Assembly (NCBI RefSeq): GCF_030811685.1
Contig: NZ_JAUSRF010000006.1
Coordinates: 124,001-188,000, forward strand
Length of the DNA: 64,000 bases
Direction: 5' to 3'
DNA from: Neorhizobium huautlense
GTDB lineage: Bacteria; Pseudomonadota; Alphaproteobacteria; Rhizobiales; Rhizobiaceae
Part shown: in pieces, positions 26,677 through 36,741 of the stretch
Layout: the number at the start of each line of letters is the position of its first letter
Position numbering within the stretch: the first letter of the stretch is position 1
Notes under the pieces: generated by a model
Database searches by the model: none
Told to the model about the DNA's origin: nothing
What the model saw: only the letters and a program-made list of their open reading frames with translations
Translations under genes and position numbers: made by a program

Positions 26677-29223
26677 TTAAAGTTCGCGCAATACGGGTGC
26701 TGCTTTCTGCCCTAAAATGCGCCATGTACCGGCTAGGCCGATGCCGACGGTCAGCACCAGCGCAATCACCAGCGTCAGCACTGCGACATCCGGCATGAAG
26801 GTCGATTGCAGCCGCATGATCTTTGCCACCACATACCACGCGGCGCCCGTGCCGGCGAACAGCGCGAAGATGGCCGTTGCCGTGCCAAGGATCATGTATT
26901 CGTAACTGAAGGCGCGGATCAGCATGGAGCGCGTGCCGCCCAGCGTTTTCAGGATCACGGCGTCATGGGTGCGGGCCCGGTTGCCGGCCGCAAGCGCACC
27001 GGCCAGAACCAGAACGGAGGCGATCAGCGCAACGGCGGCCGCCGCGCGGATGGCCGTGGCGAGCTGGCCGACCAACTGATCAACGATATCGATCGCGTCT
27101 TTTACACGCACGCTGGTGATGGTCGGAAAGGCGTTGGTGACGGCTTTCAGGATGGCTGCCTCGGTTTGCGGCGAGGCAGCTGTATCCGTCAGGGTCGCCA
27201 GCCAGGCATGTGGAGCGCCTCTGAATGTGTTGGGCGAAAAGACCATGACAAAATTGATCGACAGCGATTCCCACTCGATCTTGCGGAAGTTGGCGATCTT
27301 TGCGGTGATGTTGCGGCCGAGCACATTGACCGTGACGGTGTCGCCGATCTTCAGTCCCAGCTCGCCGGCCTCTTCAGCCGAGAAGGAGACGAGCGGTTCG
27401 CCGCTGTAATCTGCCGGCCACCATTTGCCTTCGACCAGTTTCGAACCGGCCGGCGGATCGGCGTCATAGGTGATGCCGCGATCCCCGCGCAGAACCCAGC
27501 GCCCTTGTGGCGGCACGTTCATCCTGGCGACGTCCTCGCCGTTGAAGGCGAGAATACGCCCGCGCAGCATGGGCACTTCCGTGATCGTTCCCTGTGGCGA
27601 CTGCTGTTTCAGGATGTCGACAAAACCCTGACGTTCGGCGCTCTGGATATCGATGAAGAAGAAGTTGGGCGCGTTCTGCGTCATCGTGCCGTTCAGCTGG
27701 CGGCGCAGATTACCGTCGATCAGCGTCAGAGTGACCAGCAATGCCAGACCGAGACCAAGGGAAAGAACGACGGACGGTGTGAGTGCGCCGGGGCGATGGA
27801 TGTTGCCGATGGCCAGCCGCAGCGCCGGCGAGGCGACGCGCGGGCAACGGCGCGCCAGCGAGGCGATGCCGCTGGCAACAACACGCAGCAGGATGAAGGC
27901 GGCTGCGACCGCGCCGAGGAAAACGGAGGCGATAAAGCGGTCTTCTGCCGCAAAGATGGCCAATGCGGCAAGCGCGGCCAAAGCCACGCCGCCGGCTGCA
28001 AGATAAGGCCATGATGGCAGGCGCGCCTGTTCAAAACCCTGTTCGCGGAAAAGTGCGGTTGCCGGCACTTCGCGGGCATGGCCGAGTGGCAGGATGGCGA
28101 AAGCGAAGGTCGTCAGCAGGCCGAAGAGTGCGGCAAGGCCGAGGGCCGATGGATAAAGTGTCACTTCGGCCGGAACAGGCAATGCGCCGTCAAGGAACCG
28201 AAGTGCGACGAAGGGGGCGATGGCCCCGACCGTCAGGCCGATCAGGATGCCGACTCCGCCGAGAATGAGGATCTGGAACAGATAGGTGATCGTCACGACG
28301 AAAGCCGGTGCGCCGAGGCATTTCAGCGTGGCGATGGTGGTGCGCTTCGAATCGAGAAAAGCACGCACCGCATTGGCCACGCCAACGCCACCGACGATGA
28401 GTGCGGTGAGGCCAACGAGCGTCAGGAACTGCGAAAAGCGATCGACATTTTCCGTCAGGGAGGGGGCTGCGCGGTCGCTGCTGCGAACGGACCAGCCGGC
28501 GCTCGGAAACTGCTTGTTTGCGTCCGCCACGACCGCCCTGCTGGTGGTCGGGTCTGCCAGCTTGATGCGATAGGCGTGTTCGACAAGGCTGCCGGTGGTG
28601 ATCAGGCCGGATGCGACCAAAGCATCACGGGCAATAAGCAGGCGCGGGGCGAAGCCAAAGCCTTCGGAAACGGCATCCGGTTCGGTCACGATCGTGCCTT
28701 TGATCCTGATGCGGGCATTGCCGAGCAGCAGTTCGTCTCCGACGGAAATGCCCAGGCGATCGAGAAGCAATGGGGCGGCGATCGCACCATAGATGCCGTC
28801 CTCGTGCGTCAAGAGATTGGTGATCGGCATGTTCGGTTCGGTCTTGAGTTGACCGTAAAGCGGATAGATGCCGTCAACGGCCTTCACTTCTGCCAGCGTC
28901 TGGTCCGCACCGTCCGGCAGGCGCGCCATGGACCGGAGATTGGTGGAGACGGATACAGTGCCGAGACCATTGAGGAAGGCACGTTCCTCTTCGCTTGCCT
29001 CGCGATTGTTCAGCTCGAACCGGACGTCGCCCGCCAAGAGGCTCTGGCCCTGCGTCGCAATCGCGCCGGTAATGGCGCGCGATACGGAATTGACCGAGGC
29101 GATGGCGCCGGTGCCAAGCGCGATACAGGCGAGAAAGATATAAAAACCCGAAAGGCCGCCACGCATTTCACGAAAGGCGAGGCGAAGCGCGATCGACAGA
29201 CGGGCAGATGTGCTGTTTCTCAT
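26677..29223 (-). CDS. ABC exporter permease, YbbP/FtsX type
   Basis: An 848-aa protein with ten or so membrane helices arranged as two FtsX domains (about residues 240-390 and 720-840) and large periplasmic domains between them. The order of features matches YbbP, the permease partner of YbbA. Its ATG overlaps the ATPase stop codon by ATGA. In E. coli tesA is likewise divergent from ybbA-ybbP, so the synteny supports the assignment. Cargo is unknown; lipid or lipoprotein export is the usual suggestion. Confidence 0.9.
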   Translation of the reverse strand: MRNSTSARLSIALRLAFREMRGGLSGFYIFLACIALGTGAIASVNSVSRAITGAIATQGQSLLAGDVRFELNNREASEEERAFLNGLGTVSVSTNLRSMARLPDGADQTLAEVKAVDGIYPLYGQLKTEPNMPITNLLTHEDGIYGAIAAPLLLDRLGISVGDELLLGNARIRIKGTIVTEPDAVSEGFGFAPRLLIARDALVASGLITTGSLVEHAYRIKLADPTTSRAVVADANKQFPSAGWSVRSSDRAAPSLTENVDRFSQFLTLVGLTALIVGGVGVANAVRAFLDSKRTTIATLKCLGAPAFVVTITYLFQILILGGVGILIGLTVGAIAPFVALRFLDGALPVPAEVTLYPSALGLAALFGLLTTFAFAILPLGHAREVPATALFREQGFEQARLPSWPYLAAGGVALAALAALAIFAAEDRFIASVFLGAVAAAFILLRVVASGIASLARRCPRVASPALRLAIGNIHRPGALTPSVVLSLGLGLALLVTLTLIDGNLRRQLNGTMTQNAPNFFFIDIQSAERQGFVDILKQQSPQGTITEVPMLRGRILAFNGEDVARMNVPPQGRWVLRGDRGITYDADPPAGSKLVEGKWWPADYSGEPLVSFSAEEAGELGLKIGDTVTVNVLGRNITAKIANFRKIEWESLSINFVMVFSPNTFRGAPHAWLATLTDTAASPQTEAAILKAVTNAFPTITSVRVKDAIDIVDQLVGQLATAIRAAAAVALIASVLVLAGALAAGNRARTHDAVILKTLGGTRSMLIRAFSYEYMILGTATAIFALFAGTGAAWYVVAKIMRLQSTFMPDVAVLTLVIALVLTVGIGLAGTWRILGQKAAPVLREL

Positions 29224-29933
29224 GCGCGGATCGCTTCTCCAACGCTGCCGGGGGCAGCACCTTCGGCAACGATCTCGCCGGAGCGCACGCGGATCTGGCG
29301 CGAGCAACGGTCGGCAAGCGCATTGTCATGCGTTACCAAAAGCATGGTCATGCCGCGTTCCGCCTGCTTGGAAAACAGGAGGTCGGCAATCTGGCGGCCG
29401 GTTTCGGTGTCGAGGTTGCCGGTCGGTTCATCGGCGATCAGCACCGAAGGCGAAGGAGCGAGAGCGCGGGCGATCGCCACACGCTGCTGTTCGCCGCCGG
29501 ACAGCTGGCCGGGATAATGGTTGAGGCGCTCACCGAGACCGACAGCGATGAGTTCCTGACGCGCGATCTCGAACGGGTTGGCGACATTGGCCAGTTCCAG
29601 CGGAACGGCGACGTTTTCGATTGCCGTCATGTTGGCGATCAGATGAAACGACTGGAAGACGATGCCGATATTGCGCCCGCGGAAATCGGCAAGCCCATCC
29701 TCGGAAAGCTGGTGAAGGGGCGTGTTGAGAATGATGATTTCGCCGCTGTCGAGCCGTTCAAGTCCGGCCAGAACCATCAGAAGGGTCGATTTGCCGGAGC
29801 CGGACGGGCCGACAATGCCGACCGCTTCACCGCGACCGATCTGGACGTCGATATTTTTCAATACATGCACGGATGCTGCGGCGCTGCCGAGGGTAAGATC
29901 AGCCTTCTTCAGCTCGATAATGGTTTTAGTCAC
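29220..29933 (-). CDS. ABC exporter ATPase, YbbA/LolD type
   Basis: A 237-aa ATPase. It carries Walker A GPSGSGKST near residue 45, Q-loop VFQSFHLI, signature LSGGEQQRVAIARAL, Walker B VLIADEPTGNLD and H-loop LLVTHD. The NLDTETG segment is typical of the MacB/LolD/YbbA subfamily. The start is a GTG at 29933 with AGGA upstream. The open frame continues to 31187 antisense to tesA and thpR and is not coding there. Confidence 0.92.
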   Translation of the reverse strand: MTKTIIELKKADLTLGSAAASVHVLKNIDVQIGRGEAVGIVGPSGSGKSTLLMVLAGLERLDSGEIIILNTPLHQLSEDGLADFRGRNIGIVFQSFHLIANMTAIENVAVPLELANVANPFEIARQELIAVGLGERLNHYPGQLSGGEQQRVAIARALAPSPSVLIADEPTGNLDTETGRQIADLLFSKQAERGMTMLLVTHDNALADRCSRQIRVRSGEIVAEGAAPGSVGEAIRA

Positions 29934-30023
29934 GCGCAGGCGTCCTATATTGGCATGTAGACAATGGTCATGATGGGATGCCGGCGCGGCCGGCGAACAG
30001 GTTGGCAATCTAGGAAGGTCTTC

Positions 30024-30686
30024 ATGGGATTGAAAGCGCTCGCACTTCACTTCACCGTCATAACCGGTTTGTCGTTCGCGGCTTTTTCGGCAGTCGCGCA
30101 AAACCCGGCGCAGACCGAAACGGTGCAAATTGTCGGTTTTGGTGACAGCCTGATGGCTGGTTATCAATTGCCTCCGCACGAATCCTACACGGCGCAGCTC
30201 GAAGCGGCGCTCAAGGCCGAGGGGCTGAACGTCACGATCACGAATGCCGGCGTTTCCGGTGATACGACATCGGGTGGTCTGTCGCGCATCGACTGGTCGG
30301 TGCCGGATGGAACGCAGGGCGTGATCGTTGAACTCGGCGCCAATGATGCCCTTCGCGGCATCTCGCCGGAGCAGAGTGAAAAGAACCTCGATGCCATGCT
30401 GGCGCGGCTGAAGGAACGCAACATTCCGATCGTTCTGGCCGGCATGCTGGCACCGCCGAATATGGGCAGCGAATATGCCGAACGCTTCAATCCGATCTAC
30501 AAGAAGCTCGCCGAAAAATACGACGTGCCGCTCTACCCGTTCTTTCTCGATGGCGTCGCGGCCCAGCAATCGCTGCAATTGGCGGATGGCATGCATCCCA
30601 ATGCGGAGGGCGTGAAGCTGATGGTCGAGCGCTCGTTGCCGGTTATGCAGGACTTTGTTCGCTCTATTCTTATGGAGAAGAAATAG
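30024..30686 (+). CDS. tesA: SGNH-family esterase / acyl-CoA thioesterase I (TesA)
   Basis: A 220-aa exported GDSL hydrolase. A signal peptide occupies about residues 1-25. The catalytic serine is S42 in GFGDSLMAGYQL, the oxyanion residues are in NAGVSGDTTSGG and ELGANDALRG, and the Asp-His pair is in DGMHPN (188-193). AGGAAGG precedes ATG 30024. It is divergent from the YbbA/YbbP-like exporter. Activity should be periplasmic thioesterase, arylesterase or lysophospholipase. Confidence 0.93.
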   Translation: MGLKALALHFTVITGLSFAAFSAVAQNPAQTETVQIVGFGDSLMAGYQLPPHESYTAQLEAALKAEGLNVTITNAGVSGDTTSGGLSRIDWSVPDGTQGVIVELGANDALRGISPEQSEKNLDAMLARLKERNIPIVLAGMLAPPNMGSEYAERFNPIYKKLAEKYDVPLYPFFLDGVAAQQSLQLADGMHPNAEGVKLMVERSLPVMQDFVRSILMEKK

Positions 30687-30752
30687 TAGCTTGCACGGAA
30701 CCGCCATGCATGTTCCGCTGTTGTCAGATCCGAGAGATTCGAGGAGGTCCCC

Positions 30753-31340
30753 ATGCCGAGACTTTTCACCGCCCTCGAGATACCGCGCAATGTCGCGATG
30801 AGCCTGTCCTTGCTGCGGGGTGGAATTCCCGGAGCGCGCTGGATCGATGTGGAGAATTACCACATCACCCTCCGTTTCATTGGTGATGTCGATAACCGTA
30901 CAGCCGACGAGATCGTCGATCGGCTTGACCGCATCGACCGGCAGGAATTCCAGATCAGCATCAACGGTATCGGCTCCTTCGGGTCGAAAAAACCGCATTC
31001 GGTCTGGGCGGGTGTAACCCCAACATCGGAAATGGCGGCGCTGCAGGGCGAGATCGAACGGATCTGCCAGCGCATCGGCCTGCCGGCGGACCCGCGAAAA
31101 TTCATGCCGCATGTGACCCTGGGGCGGCTGAAATCCTGCCGTCTCGATGATGTCGTTCATTATCTGGGTGGTCGCGGCAATTTCCACGCCATGCCGTTTA
31201 CGGCAAGCCGCTTCGTGCTCCTGTCCTCCAAGGAATCAGTCGGTGGCGGACCTTACGTGACCGAAGAAATCTTTCCGCTGAGCGAAGTCTGGAATTCCGG
31301 TCACGCGGGTGGTGAGGTTTACGAAACGAGCCGATACTGA
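30753..31340 (+). CDS. thpR: RNA 2',3'-cyclic phosphodiesterase
   Basis: A 195-aa 2H-phosphoesterase. Both HxT motifs are present: HITLRF near residue 36 and HVTLGRL near 122. The family opens cyclic phosphates on RNA ends, and its members were once called 2'-5' RNA ligases. GAGGAGG precedes the ATG. It begins 66 nt after tesA and runs into phhB after 27 nt. Confidence 0.93.
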   Translation: MPRLFTALEIPRNVAMSLSLLRGGIPGARWIDVENYHITLRFIGDVDNRTADEIVDRLDRIDRQEFQISINGIGSFGSKKPHSVWAGVTPTSEMAALQGEIERICQRIGLPADPRKFMPHVTLGRLKSCRLDDVVHYLGGRGNFHAMPFTASRFVLLSSKESVGGGPYVTEEIFPLSEVWNSGHAGGEVYETSRY

Positions 31341-31367
31341 GGCTCTTCTCGATTTCGGAGGTGCTGG

Positions 31368-31661
31368 ATGCGACCCCAGAAACTCGACAGGCAATCCATT
31401 GAAAACGCATTGTCCGGGCTTTCCGGCTGGACATTGCGCGACGATGGCGAGGCCATTCTGAAAACCTTCAAGTTCAAGAATTTTGTCGAGGCTTTCGGCT
31501 TCATGACACGATCCGCGCTTCATGCGGAAAAGCTCGATCATCATCCGGAATGGTTCAACGTCTACTCGAAGGTCGATGTGACTTTGTCGACGCATGACGC
31601 GGGCGGCTTGACCGAGCTCGACTTCAAGCTGGCGCAATTGATGGATAGCGTTGCCGTATAA
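31368..31661 (+). CDS. phhB: Pterin-4a-carbinolamine dehydratase
   Basis: A 97-aa protein with the family signature [18 protein letters not shown] and [11 protein letters not shown], which contain the catalytic histidines. It recycles the tetrahydropterin cofactor of phenylalanine hydroxylase. No phhA is adjacent. CGGAGG lies shortly before the ATG. Confidence 0.93.
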   Translation: MRPQKLDRQSIENALSGLSGWTLRDDGEAILKTFKFKNFVEAFGFMTRSALHAEKLDHHPEWFNVYSKVDVTLSTHDAGGLTELDFKLAQLMDSVAV

Positions 31662-31727
31662 GATTGAAGCTGCGGCCAGCCATTGCCATATGAGAGGCAC
31701 AACGGGGTTCGCTTCGGAGACGCTTTG

Positions 31728-32126
31728 ATGGATGATGTGAAGATCGGTGAAATTCTGCTGCCCGGCGACGAGGAAACCCAGAACCGCCGCGAGACGCAGG
31801 TCAGGGCCAAATTCTGGCCGACCTTGAGGAAGGCTGCTCGTTACGTGCCGTTCTCGCGCGATCTGGTCGCTGCCTTCTATTGTGCGACCGATCCGAAAAC
31901 GCCCGCGCGTGCGAAGGGTGTGCTGCTCGCGGCTCTCGGCTATTTCGTTCTGCCGATCGATATCATTCCGGATTTTCTGGTCGTGGTCGGGTTTACCGAC
32001 GATGTTGCGGTTCTGGCTGCGGCGCTGAAGATGATCAGCGTGCATATCACCGACGAGCATTACGATGCGGCAGACCGTGCTCTTGCCGATCAGCCGGACA
32101 TGGCCGCCCCGTCACCTGCCAATTAG
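31728..32126 (+). CDS. DUF1232/YkvA-family membrane protein
   Basis: A 132-aa protein with one strong hydrophobic segment holding the DUF1232 core LAALGYFVLPIDIIPDFLVV followed by GFTDD. Homologues are small membrane proteins of unknown role. ATG 31728 has GGAGA nine bases ahead; an upstream TTG at 31683 is not used. It is convergent with the ECF sigma gene, with a gap of five bases. Confidence 0.85.
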   Translation: MDDVKIGEILLPGDEETQNRRETQVRAKFWPTLRKAARYVPFSRDLVAAFYCATDPKTPARAKGVLLAALGYFVLPIDIIPDFLVVVGFTDDVAVLAAALKMISVHITDEHYDAADRALADQPDMAAPSPAN

Positions 32127-32131
32127 CGATT

Positions 32132-32719
32132 TCACGATGAAAGGCGGTCGTGACCGTCGAGCGCCTTGCGCAGGTGTTCGAAGGCGAGCCGTATCCTCGA
32201 TTTGACGGTGCCAAGCGGCAGGCCGGTGCAGGCGGCAATTTCGCTGTGCGAATAACCGAGAAAAAACGAGGCGCGCACCAGTTCCATCTGTTCTCCCGGA
32301 ATGCGCGTCAATGCCTCACGGACCTTGGCTTCCCGTTCCTCGCTCTCCAGCATTGTTTCCATGCCGGGCACATCGTCGATCTGCAAAAGGGGTTCAGCGT
32401 CGTCGATGATGCGTGTCTTGAGACGCCGCTGCAGATCGATATGGCGATTGCGAGCGATGCGGAACAGCCAGGTGGAAAGGGACGAGCGGCTTGCATCATA
32501 GAGTTCCGCACGGTGCCAGAGAACGGTCATGACCTCCTGGACGATTTCCTCCGCCTCTTCGTTGGGAAGGCCACGGCGGTGTAACCAATAGTTCAGGCGG
32601 GGGGCGAAATGATTGAACAATTGGCGAAATGCAAGCTGGTCACGGTGGTCCGCAACAGCCTTTGCCAAAGCGGCGAAGCGATCTCTCTGGTCACCGTCGC
32701 TGAGCACTTCGTCAGTCAT
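32132..32719 (-). CDS. ECF-type RNA polymerase sigma factor
   Basis: A 195-aa protein. Region 2 (AFRQLFNHFAPRLNYWLHR, EEIVQEVMTVLWHR, STWLFRIARNRHIDLQRR) and region 4 (LVRASFFLGYSHSEIAACTGLPLGTVKSRIR) are complete, with no region 3, as in ECF factors. The usual co-encoded anti-sigma factor is missing: the flanking genes are DUF1232 and, divergently, an IalB-like protein. Its regulator must be elsewhere, or control is transcriptional. Confidence 0.92.
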   Translation of the reverse strand: MTDEVLSDGDQRDRFAALAKAVADHRDQLAFRQLFNHFAPRLNYWLHRRGLPNEEAEEIVQEVMTVLWHRAELYDASRSSLSTWLFRIARNRHIDLQRRLKTRIIDDAEPLLQIDDVPGMETMLESEEREAKVREALTRIPGEQMELVRASFFLGYSHSEIAACTGLPLGTVKSRIRLAFEHLRKALDGHDRLSS

Positions 32720-32889
32720 TCAATCAAAAATCCGTCTCACATTCAGGTATTCTAATGTCAAATCAGCGTATTGGAAGAGGACAAACTGTTGCCCCATTCC
32801 TTGTGTCAGTAAAATATCATGGGCTGGCAGGCCCGCAATCGAACTTCAAGTGAAACAAAGTCAAAAACGTGGTTAATACCAGGTTCAGG

Positions 32890-32903
32890 CAACTGTTCAG
32901 TTG
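32890..32903. promoter_or_regulatory. Palindrome CAACTG-TT-CAGTTG
   Basis: A perfect 14-nt inverted repeat in the sigma/IalB intergenic region, about 150 nt before the ialB-like ATG. It is a candidate operator, and the regulator is unknown. Confidence 0.35.
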
Positions 32904-32961
32904 GGCCGCAAGCGGTGCACCTCCTTCCCTTTACACACCGCTTACAAGCCGGTCTTCACGG

Positions 32962-32974
32962 TTTGGTAACCAAA
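32962..32974. promoter_or_regulatory. Palindrome TTTGGT-A-ACCAAA
   Basis: A 13-nt inverted repeat followed at once by a further TTTGGT, about 80 nt before the ialB-like start codon. It is a candidate operator close to the probable promoter. Confidence 0.35.
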
Positions 32975-33054
32975 ATTTGGTCAAAATAGAGCGATTACGA
33001 CCATGCCCGCAGGGCCTTCCGGTCGGCGTTCATAAAAAAATTGGCAGGAAACCC

Positions 33055-33558
33055 ATGTTTGCAAGACAGATTGCCATTGCGCTGAGCCTCATGCTGGCAG
33101 GCACGAGCATTGCCGCCGCGCAGGCACCGAACCGTATTCAGCAGTTCAAGGCTTGGGGTGCCTATTCGTACAAGCAGGGCAATGGCACGGTTTGCTACGT
33201 CCTGTCGGTACCGACCACAAAAGAGCCGGCTTCGGTCGATCACGGCGATATTTTCTTCATCGTCTCGCAGCGCCCCGGCCAGAACATTTCCTACGAACCG
33301 CAAGCGATGATGGGTTACACCCTGCAGGCGAATTCGAAGGTCACCGTTACCGTCGACGGCAAGAATTTCGTCATGTTCACCAAGGACAAGGCTGCCTGGG
33401 TCGAAAACGCTGCCGAAGAACCGGCACTGGTGGCCGCCATGAAGACTGGCACGAACATGAGCGTCAGCGCCGTTTCGGGTCGTGGCACCAAGACCTCCTA
33501 TGCCTATTCGCTGGCGGGCATTTCGGCTGCGCTGAAGCAGATCGAATCCTGCAAGTAA
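33055..33558 (+). CDS. Invasion-associated locus B (IalB) family protein
   Basis: A 167-aa exported protein with a signal peptide (about residues 1-22, ending SIAAAQA). The mature part has the IalB features KAWGAYSY, CYVLSVPTTKEPA and a C-terminal cysteine that may pair with the internal one. In Bartonella IalB promotes erythrocyte invasion; in rhizobia the family is common and the role is unclear. AGGAA precedes the ATG. The longer frame from 32869 is rejected. Confidence 0.85.
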   Translation: MFARQIAIALSLMLAGTSIAAAQAPNRIQQFKAWGAYSYKQGNGTVCYVLSVPTTKEPASVDHGDIFFIVSQRPGQNISYEPQAMMGYTLQANSKVTVTVDGKNFVMFTKDKAAWVENAAEEPALVAAMKTGTNMSVSAVSGRGTKTSYAYSLAGISAALKQIESCK

Positions 33559-33582
33559 GAATTTTTTGCAAGCAGTTGCTGG

Positions 33583-33616
33583 AAGGCCGGTTTCACGACC
33601 GGCCTTTCCTCGTTTT
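33583..33616 (+). terminator. Terminator of the IalB-like gene
   Basis: The arms AAGGCCGGT (33583-33591) and ACCGGCCTT (33598-33606) form a 9-bp stem with loop TTCACG, followed by TTCCTCGTTTT. Confidence 0.75.
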
Positions 33617-33775
33617 CGAAGACAGGTGACGCGGCGGCGTTTTGATGATAAAGCCCGCCTCAACAAGGTCGGGCCATGTGTTGCCGCGGCCCTTACAGGT
33701 TTCACGAACAGACATGCCTTGCATCATGCGCCGGTTTCGCGGTGGCGCTGGTCATGTGCTCGAACGGGATAGAAG

Positions 33776-35017
33776 ATGTCAGTCACAGAGGTTTTTGCGC
33801 CCGGCGTCGTTGCCAAAAAGCCGCTCGTCGCCAATCCGGATCTTTTTGCCTCCAAGCCGTCGCTGATCGGCATGACGCGCGAAGAGATGGGGGCCGCGCT
33901 GAAGGATAAGGGTGTTGCCGAAAAGCAGGTGCGCATGCGCGTCAACCAGCTCTGGCACTGGCTCTACATTCGCGGCGTTTCCGATTTCGATGCGATGACC
34001 AATGTCGCCAAGGACATGCGTGAAATGCTGAAGCAGCATTTCACCATCGCCCGGCCGGAAGTGGTCGAGGAACAGATTTCCAACGACGGCACCCGCAAGT
34101 GGCTACTGCGTTTTCCGCCACGTGGCGCCGGTCGTCCGGTCGAGATCGAGACCGTCTATATTCCGGAAGAAGGTCGCGGCACGCTGTGCATTTCCAGCCA
34201 GGTCGGCTGCACGCTCACCTGTTCCTTCTGTCACACCGGCACGCAGCGCCTTGTGCGCAACCTGACGGCCGAGGAGATTTTGAGCCAGCTTCTGCTTGCG
34301 CGCGACCGTCTCGGTGATTTTCCGGGTGCGGATACGCCTCCGGGTGCTTTCGTGCCGACGGGTGAGCGCAAGGTCACCAATATCGTCATGATGGGCATGG
34401 GTGAGCCGCTCTACAATTTCGACAACGTCAAGACGGCGCTGCTGATCGCCACCGATGGCGATGGCCTGTCGCTTTCGAAGCGTCGCGTCACGCTGTCGAC
34501 CTCCGGTGTCGTGCCGGAAATTTTCCGCACCGGCGAAGAGATTGGCGTGATGCTGGCCATTTCGCTGCATGCCGTGCGCGACGAGTTGCGCGACATGCTG
34601 GTGCCGATCAACAAGAAGTATCCGCTGAAGGATCTGATCGACGCCTGCCGCAAATATCCCGGCCTGTCGAATGCCCGCCGCATCACGTTCGAATATGTGA
34701 TGCTGAAGGACGTCAACGACAGCCTGGAAGACGCCAAGGCGATGGTGCAGTTGCTGAAGGGCGTTCCGGCCAAGATCAACCTGATCCCGTTCAACCCATG
34801 GCCGGGCACGAACTATCAGTGCTCTGACTGGGCGACGATCGAAAAGTTTGCCGATTTCATCAATCAGGCCGGTTATGCCTCGCCGATCCGCACACCACGC
34901 GGCCGCGACATCCTTGCCGCCTGCGGCCAGCTGAAATCGGAATCGGAGCGCATGCGCAAGACCGACCGTCTCGCCTTCGAGGCGATGATGATTGCCGGCC
35001 ACGGCGAAGACGATTGA
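33776..35017 (+). CDS. rlmN: 23S rRNA A2503 / tRNA A37 methyltransferase
   Basis: A 413-aa radical-SAM enzyme making 2-methyladenosine. The cluster motif is CTLTCSFC with C145, C149 and C152. The C-terminal catalytic cysteine lies in [29 protein letters not shown] and [12 protein letters not shown] are typical blocks. An N-terminal extension of about 30 residues precedes the family core. It is convergent with the LysE exporter gene and they share a two-way terminator. Confidence 0.96.
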   Translation: MSVTEVFAPGVVAKKPLVANPDLFASKPSLIGMTREEMGAALKDKGVAEKQVRMRVNQLWHWLYIRGVSDFDAMTNVAKDMREMLKQHFTIARPEVVEEQISNDGTRKWLLRFPPRGAGRPVEIETVYIPEEGRGTLCISSQVGCTLTCSFCHTGTQRLVRNLTAEEILSQLLLARDRLGDFPGADTPPGAFVPTGERKVTNIVMMGMGEPLYNFDNVKTALLIATDGDGLSLSKRRVTLSTSGVVPEIFRTGEEIGVMLAISLHAVRDELRDMLVPINKKYPLKDLIDACRKYPGLSNARRITFEYVMLKDVNDSLEDAKAMVQLLKGVPAKINLIPFNPWPGTNYQCSDWATIEKFADFINQAGYASPIRTPRGRDILAACGQLKSESERMRKTDRLAFEAMMIAGHGEDD

Positions 35018-35036
35018 ACCTATCGTGCAGGGTTCA

Positions 35037-35067
35037 AGAAAAAGCGGCTTTCGGGCCGCTTTTTTTA
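35037..35067. terminator. Two-way terminator between rlmN and lysE
   Basis: AAAAAGCGGC/GCCGCTTTTTTT with loop TTTCGG. It has A-runs on one side and T-runs on the other, so it can stop transcription from both convergent genes. Confidence 0.85.
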
Positions 35068-35072
35068 TGCGT

Positions 35073-35714
35073 TCAGCGCGCCTGCGTCAGAAAGATTTTT
35101 GCCGCGAAAACCGAAAAGACGCCGGCAAAGGTATAGTCCATGCCACGCAGAACTTTCGGATTGGCTTGAAGCCAGTTGGCCAGCTTGTCGGCTGCGAGCA
35201 CTGCCGCGATATTCACCGGCATGCAGATGATGATGAAATAGATGCCGAGGAAAATCAGCTTGCCGGTGACGTGCGGGTCGCCGGCGGTCACGAACTGCGG
35301 CAGGAAGGTCATGAAGAAGATGATGACCTTCGGGTTGAGGATGTTGACCCAGAAACCGACCGAGATATTGGCAAGCGCAGTGCTTTCGGCCCTGTCGACC
35401 TTCTGGACCGAAAGGCTGGAACCGAAGCGGATGGCCTGGATGGCCAGCCATAGCAGATAGGCTGCCCCGCCCGTCTTGAGAATAAAGAATGCCGTTGGCG
35501 AGGCGGTGATCAGTGCCGAAATGCCGAAAGCGACGAGAAGCGTGTGGCAGACGACGCCGAGCGTTGTGCCCACCACCACGTACATGGCTGGCTTGCGGCC
35601 CTGGCCAAGCGCGCGGCTGATGGACAGGGTCATGTCCGGGCCGGGCGTCAAGGCAAGAAGAAGGCCCGCAGCGGAGAACGCGAGCAGGGTGGCAATGCTG
35701 GGCAGGAAATCCAT
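35073..35714 (-). CDS. LysE/RhtB-family amino-acid exporter
   Basis: A 213-aa inner-membrane protein with six helices. The N-terminal LLLALTPGPDMTLSISRALGQG block and the later VGFWVNILNPKVIIFFMTFLPQF block define the LysE family. It probably exports an amino acid or homoserine-type metabolite. It is not adjacent to a LysR or Lrp regulator, which often accompanies LysE. Confidence 0.9.
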   Translation of the reverse strand: MDFLPSIATLLAFSAAGLLLALTPGPDMTLSISRALGQGRKPAMYVVVGTTLGVVCHTLLVAFGISALITASPTAFFILKTGGAAYLLWLAIQAIRFGSSLSVQKVDRAESTALANISVGFWVNILNPKVIIFFMTFLPQFVTAGDPHVTGKLIFLGIYFIIICMPVNIAAVLAADKLANWLQANPKVLRGMDYTFAGVFSVFAAKIFLTQAR

Positions 35715-35780
35715 GGGTGCACTCGAAAGCCGGATGGGTGATATGTCTGTGTATCCGGCTTTCGTGGTTCTGCCAATGGA

Positions 35781-36638
<858 letters not shown>

Positions 36639-36703
36639 GAAAAGTCTCCTCTATGACGCTGCTGTTCAAAGGTTTGCCGCCATATGGTACGATGGTCGCT
36701 AAT

Positions 36704-36718
36704 CCGTCAACGTGACGG
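36704..36718. promoter_or_regulatory. Probable autoregulatory operator of parDE
   Basis: The inverted repeat CCGTCA-ACG-TGACGG lies 24 nt before the parD ATG, where antitoxin-toxin complexes usually bind their own promoter. A TTGCCG/GCTAAT promoter-like pair precedes it. Confidence 0.5.
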
Positions 36719-36741
36719 GAAGTTGAACCGGAGCCGGCCTG

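Larger units (their letters stand above)
32720..33054. other. 335-nt divergent intergenic region with palindromes
   Basis: No gene is seen. The region separates the ECF sigma gene (minus) from the IalB-like gene (plus). It contains two perfect inverted repeats, listed separately. A TTGACA on the minus strand near 32755 lacks a good -10 partner. Confidence 0.5.

Noticed and set aside
29934..31187. Minus-strand open frame continuing from the ABC ATPase across tesA and thpR
   Set aside because: It lies antisense to two well-recognised genes, has no ribosome-binding site or family match, and reflects GC-rich codon structure. The ATPase begins at GTG 29933.
33676..33909. 77-codon plus-strand frame overlapping the start of rlmN
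   Set aside because: It is out of frame with rlmN, lacks a ribosome-binding site and has no recognisable product.
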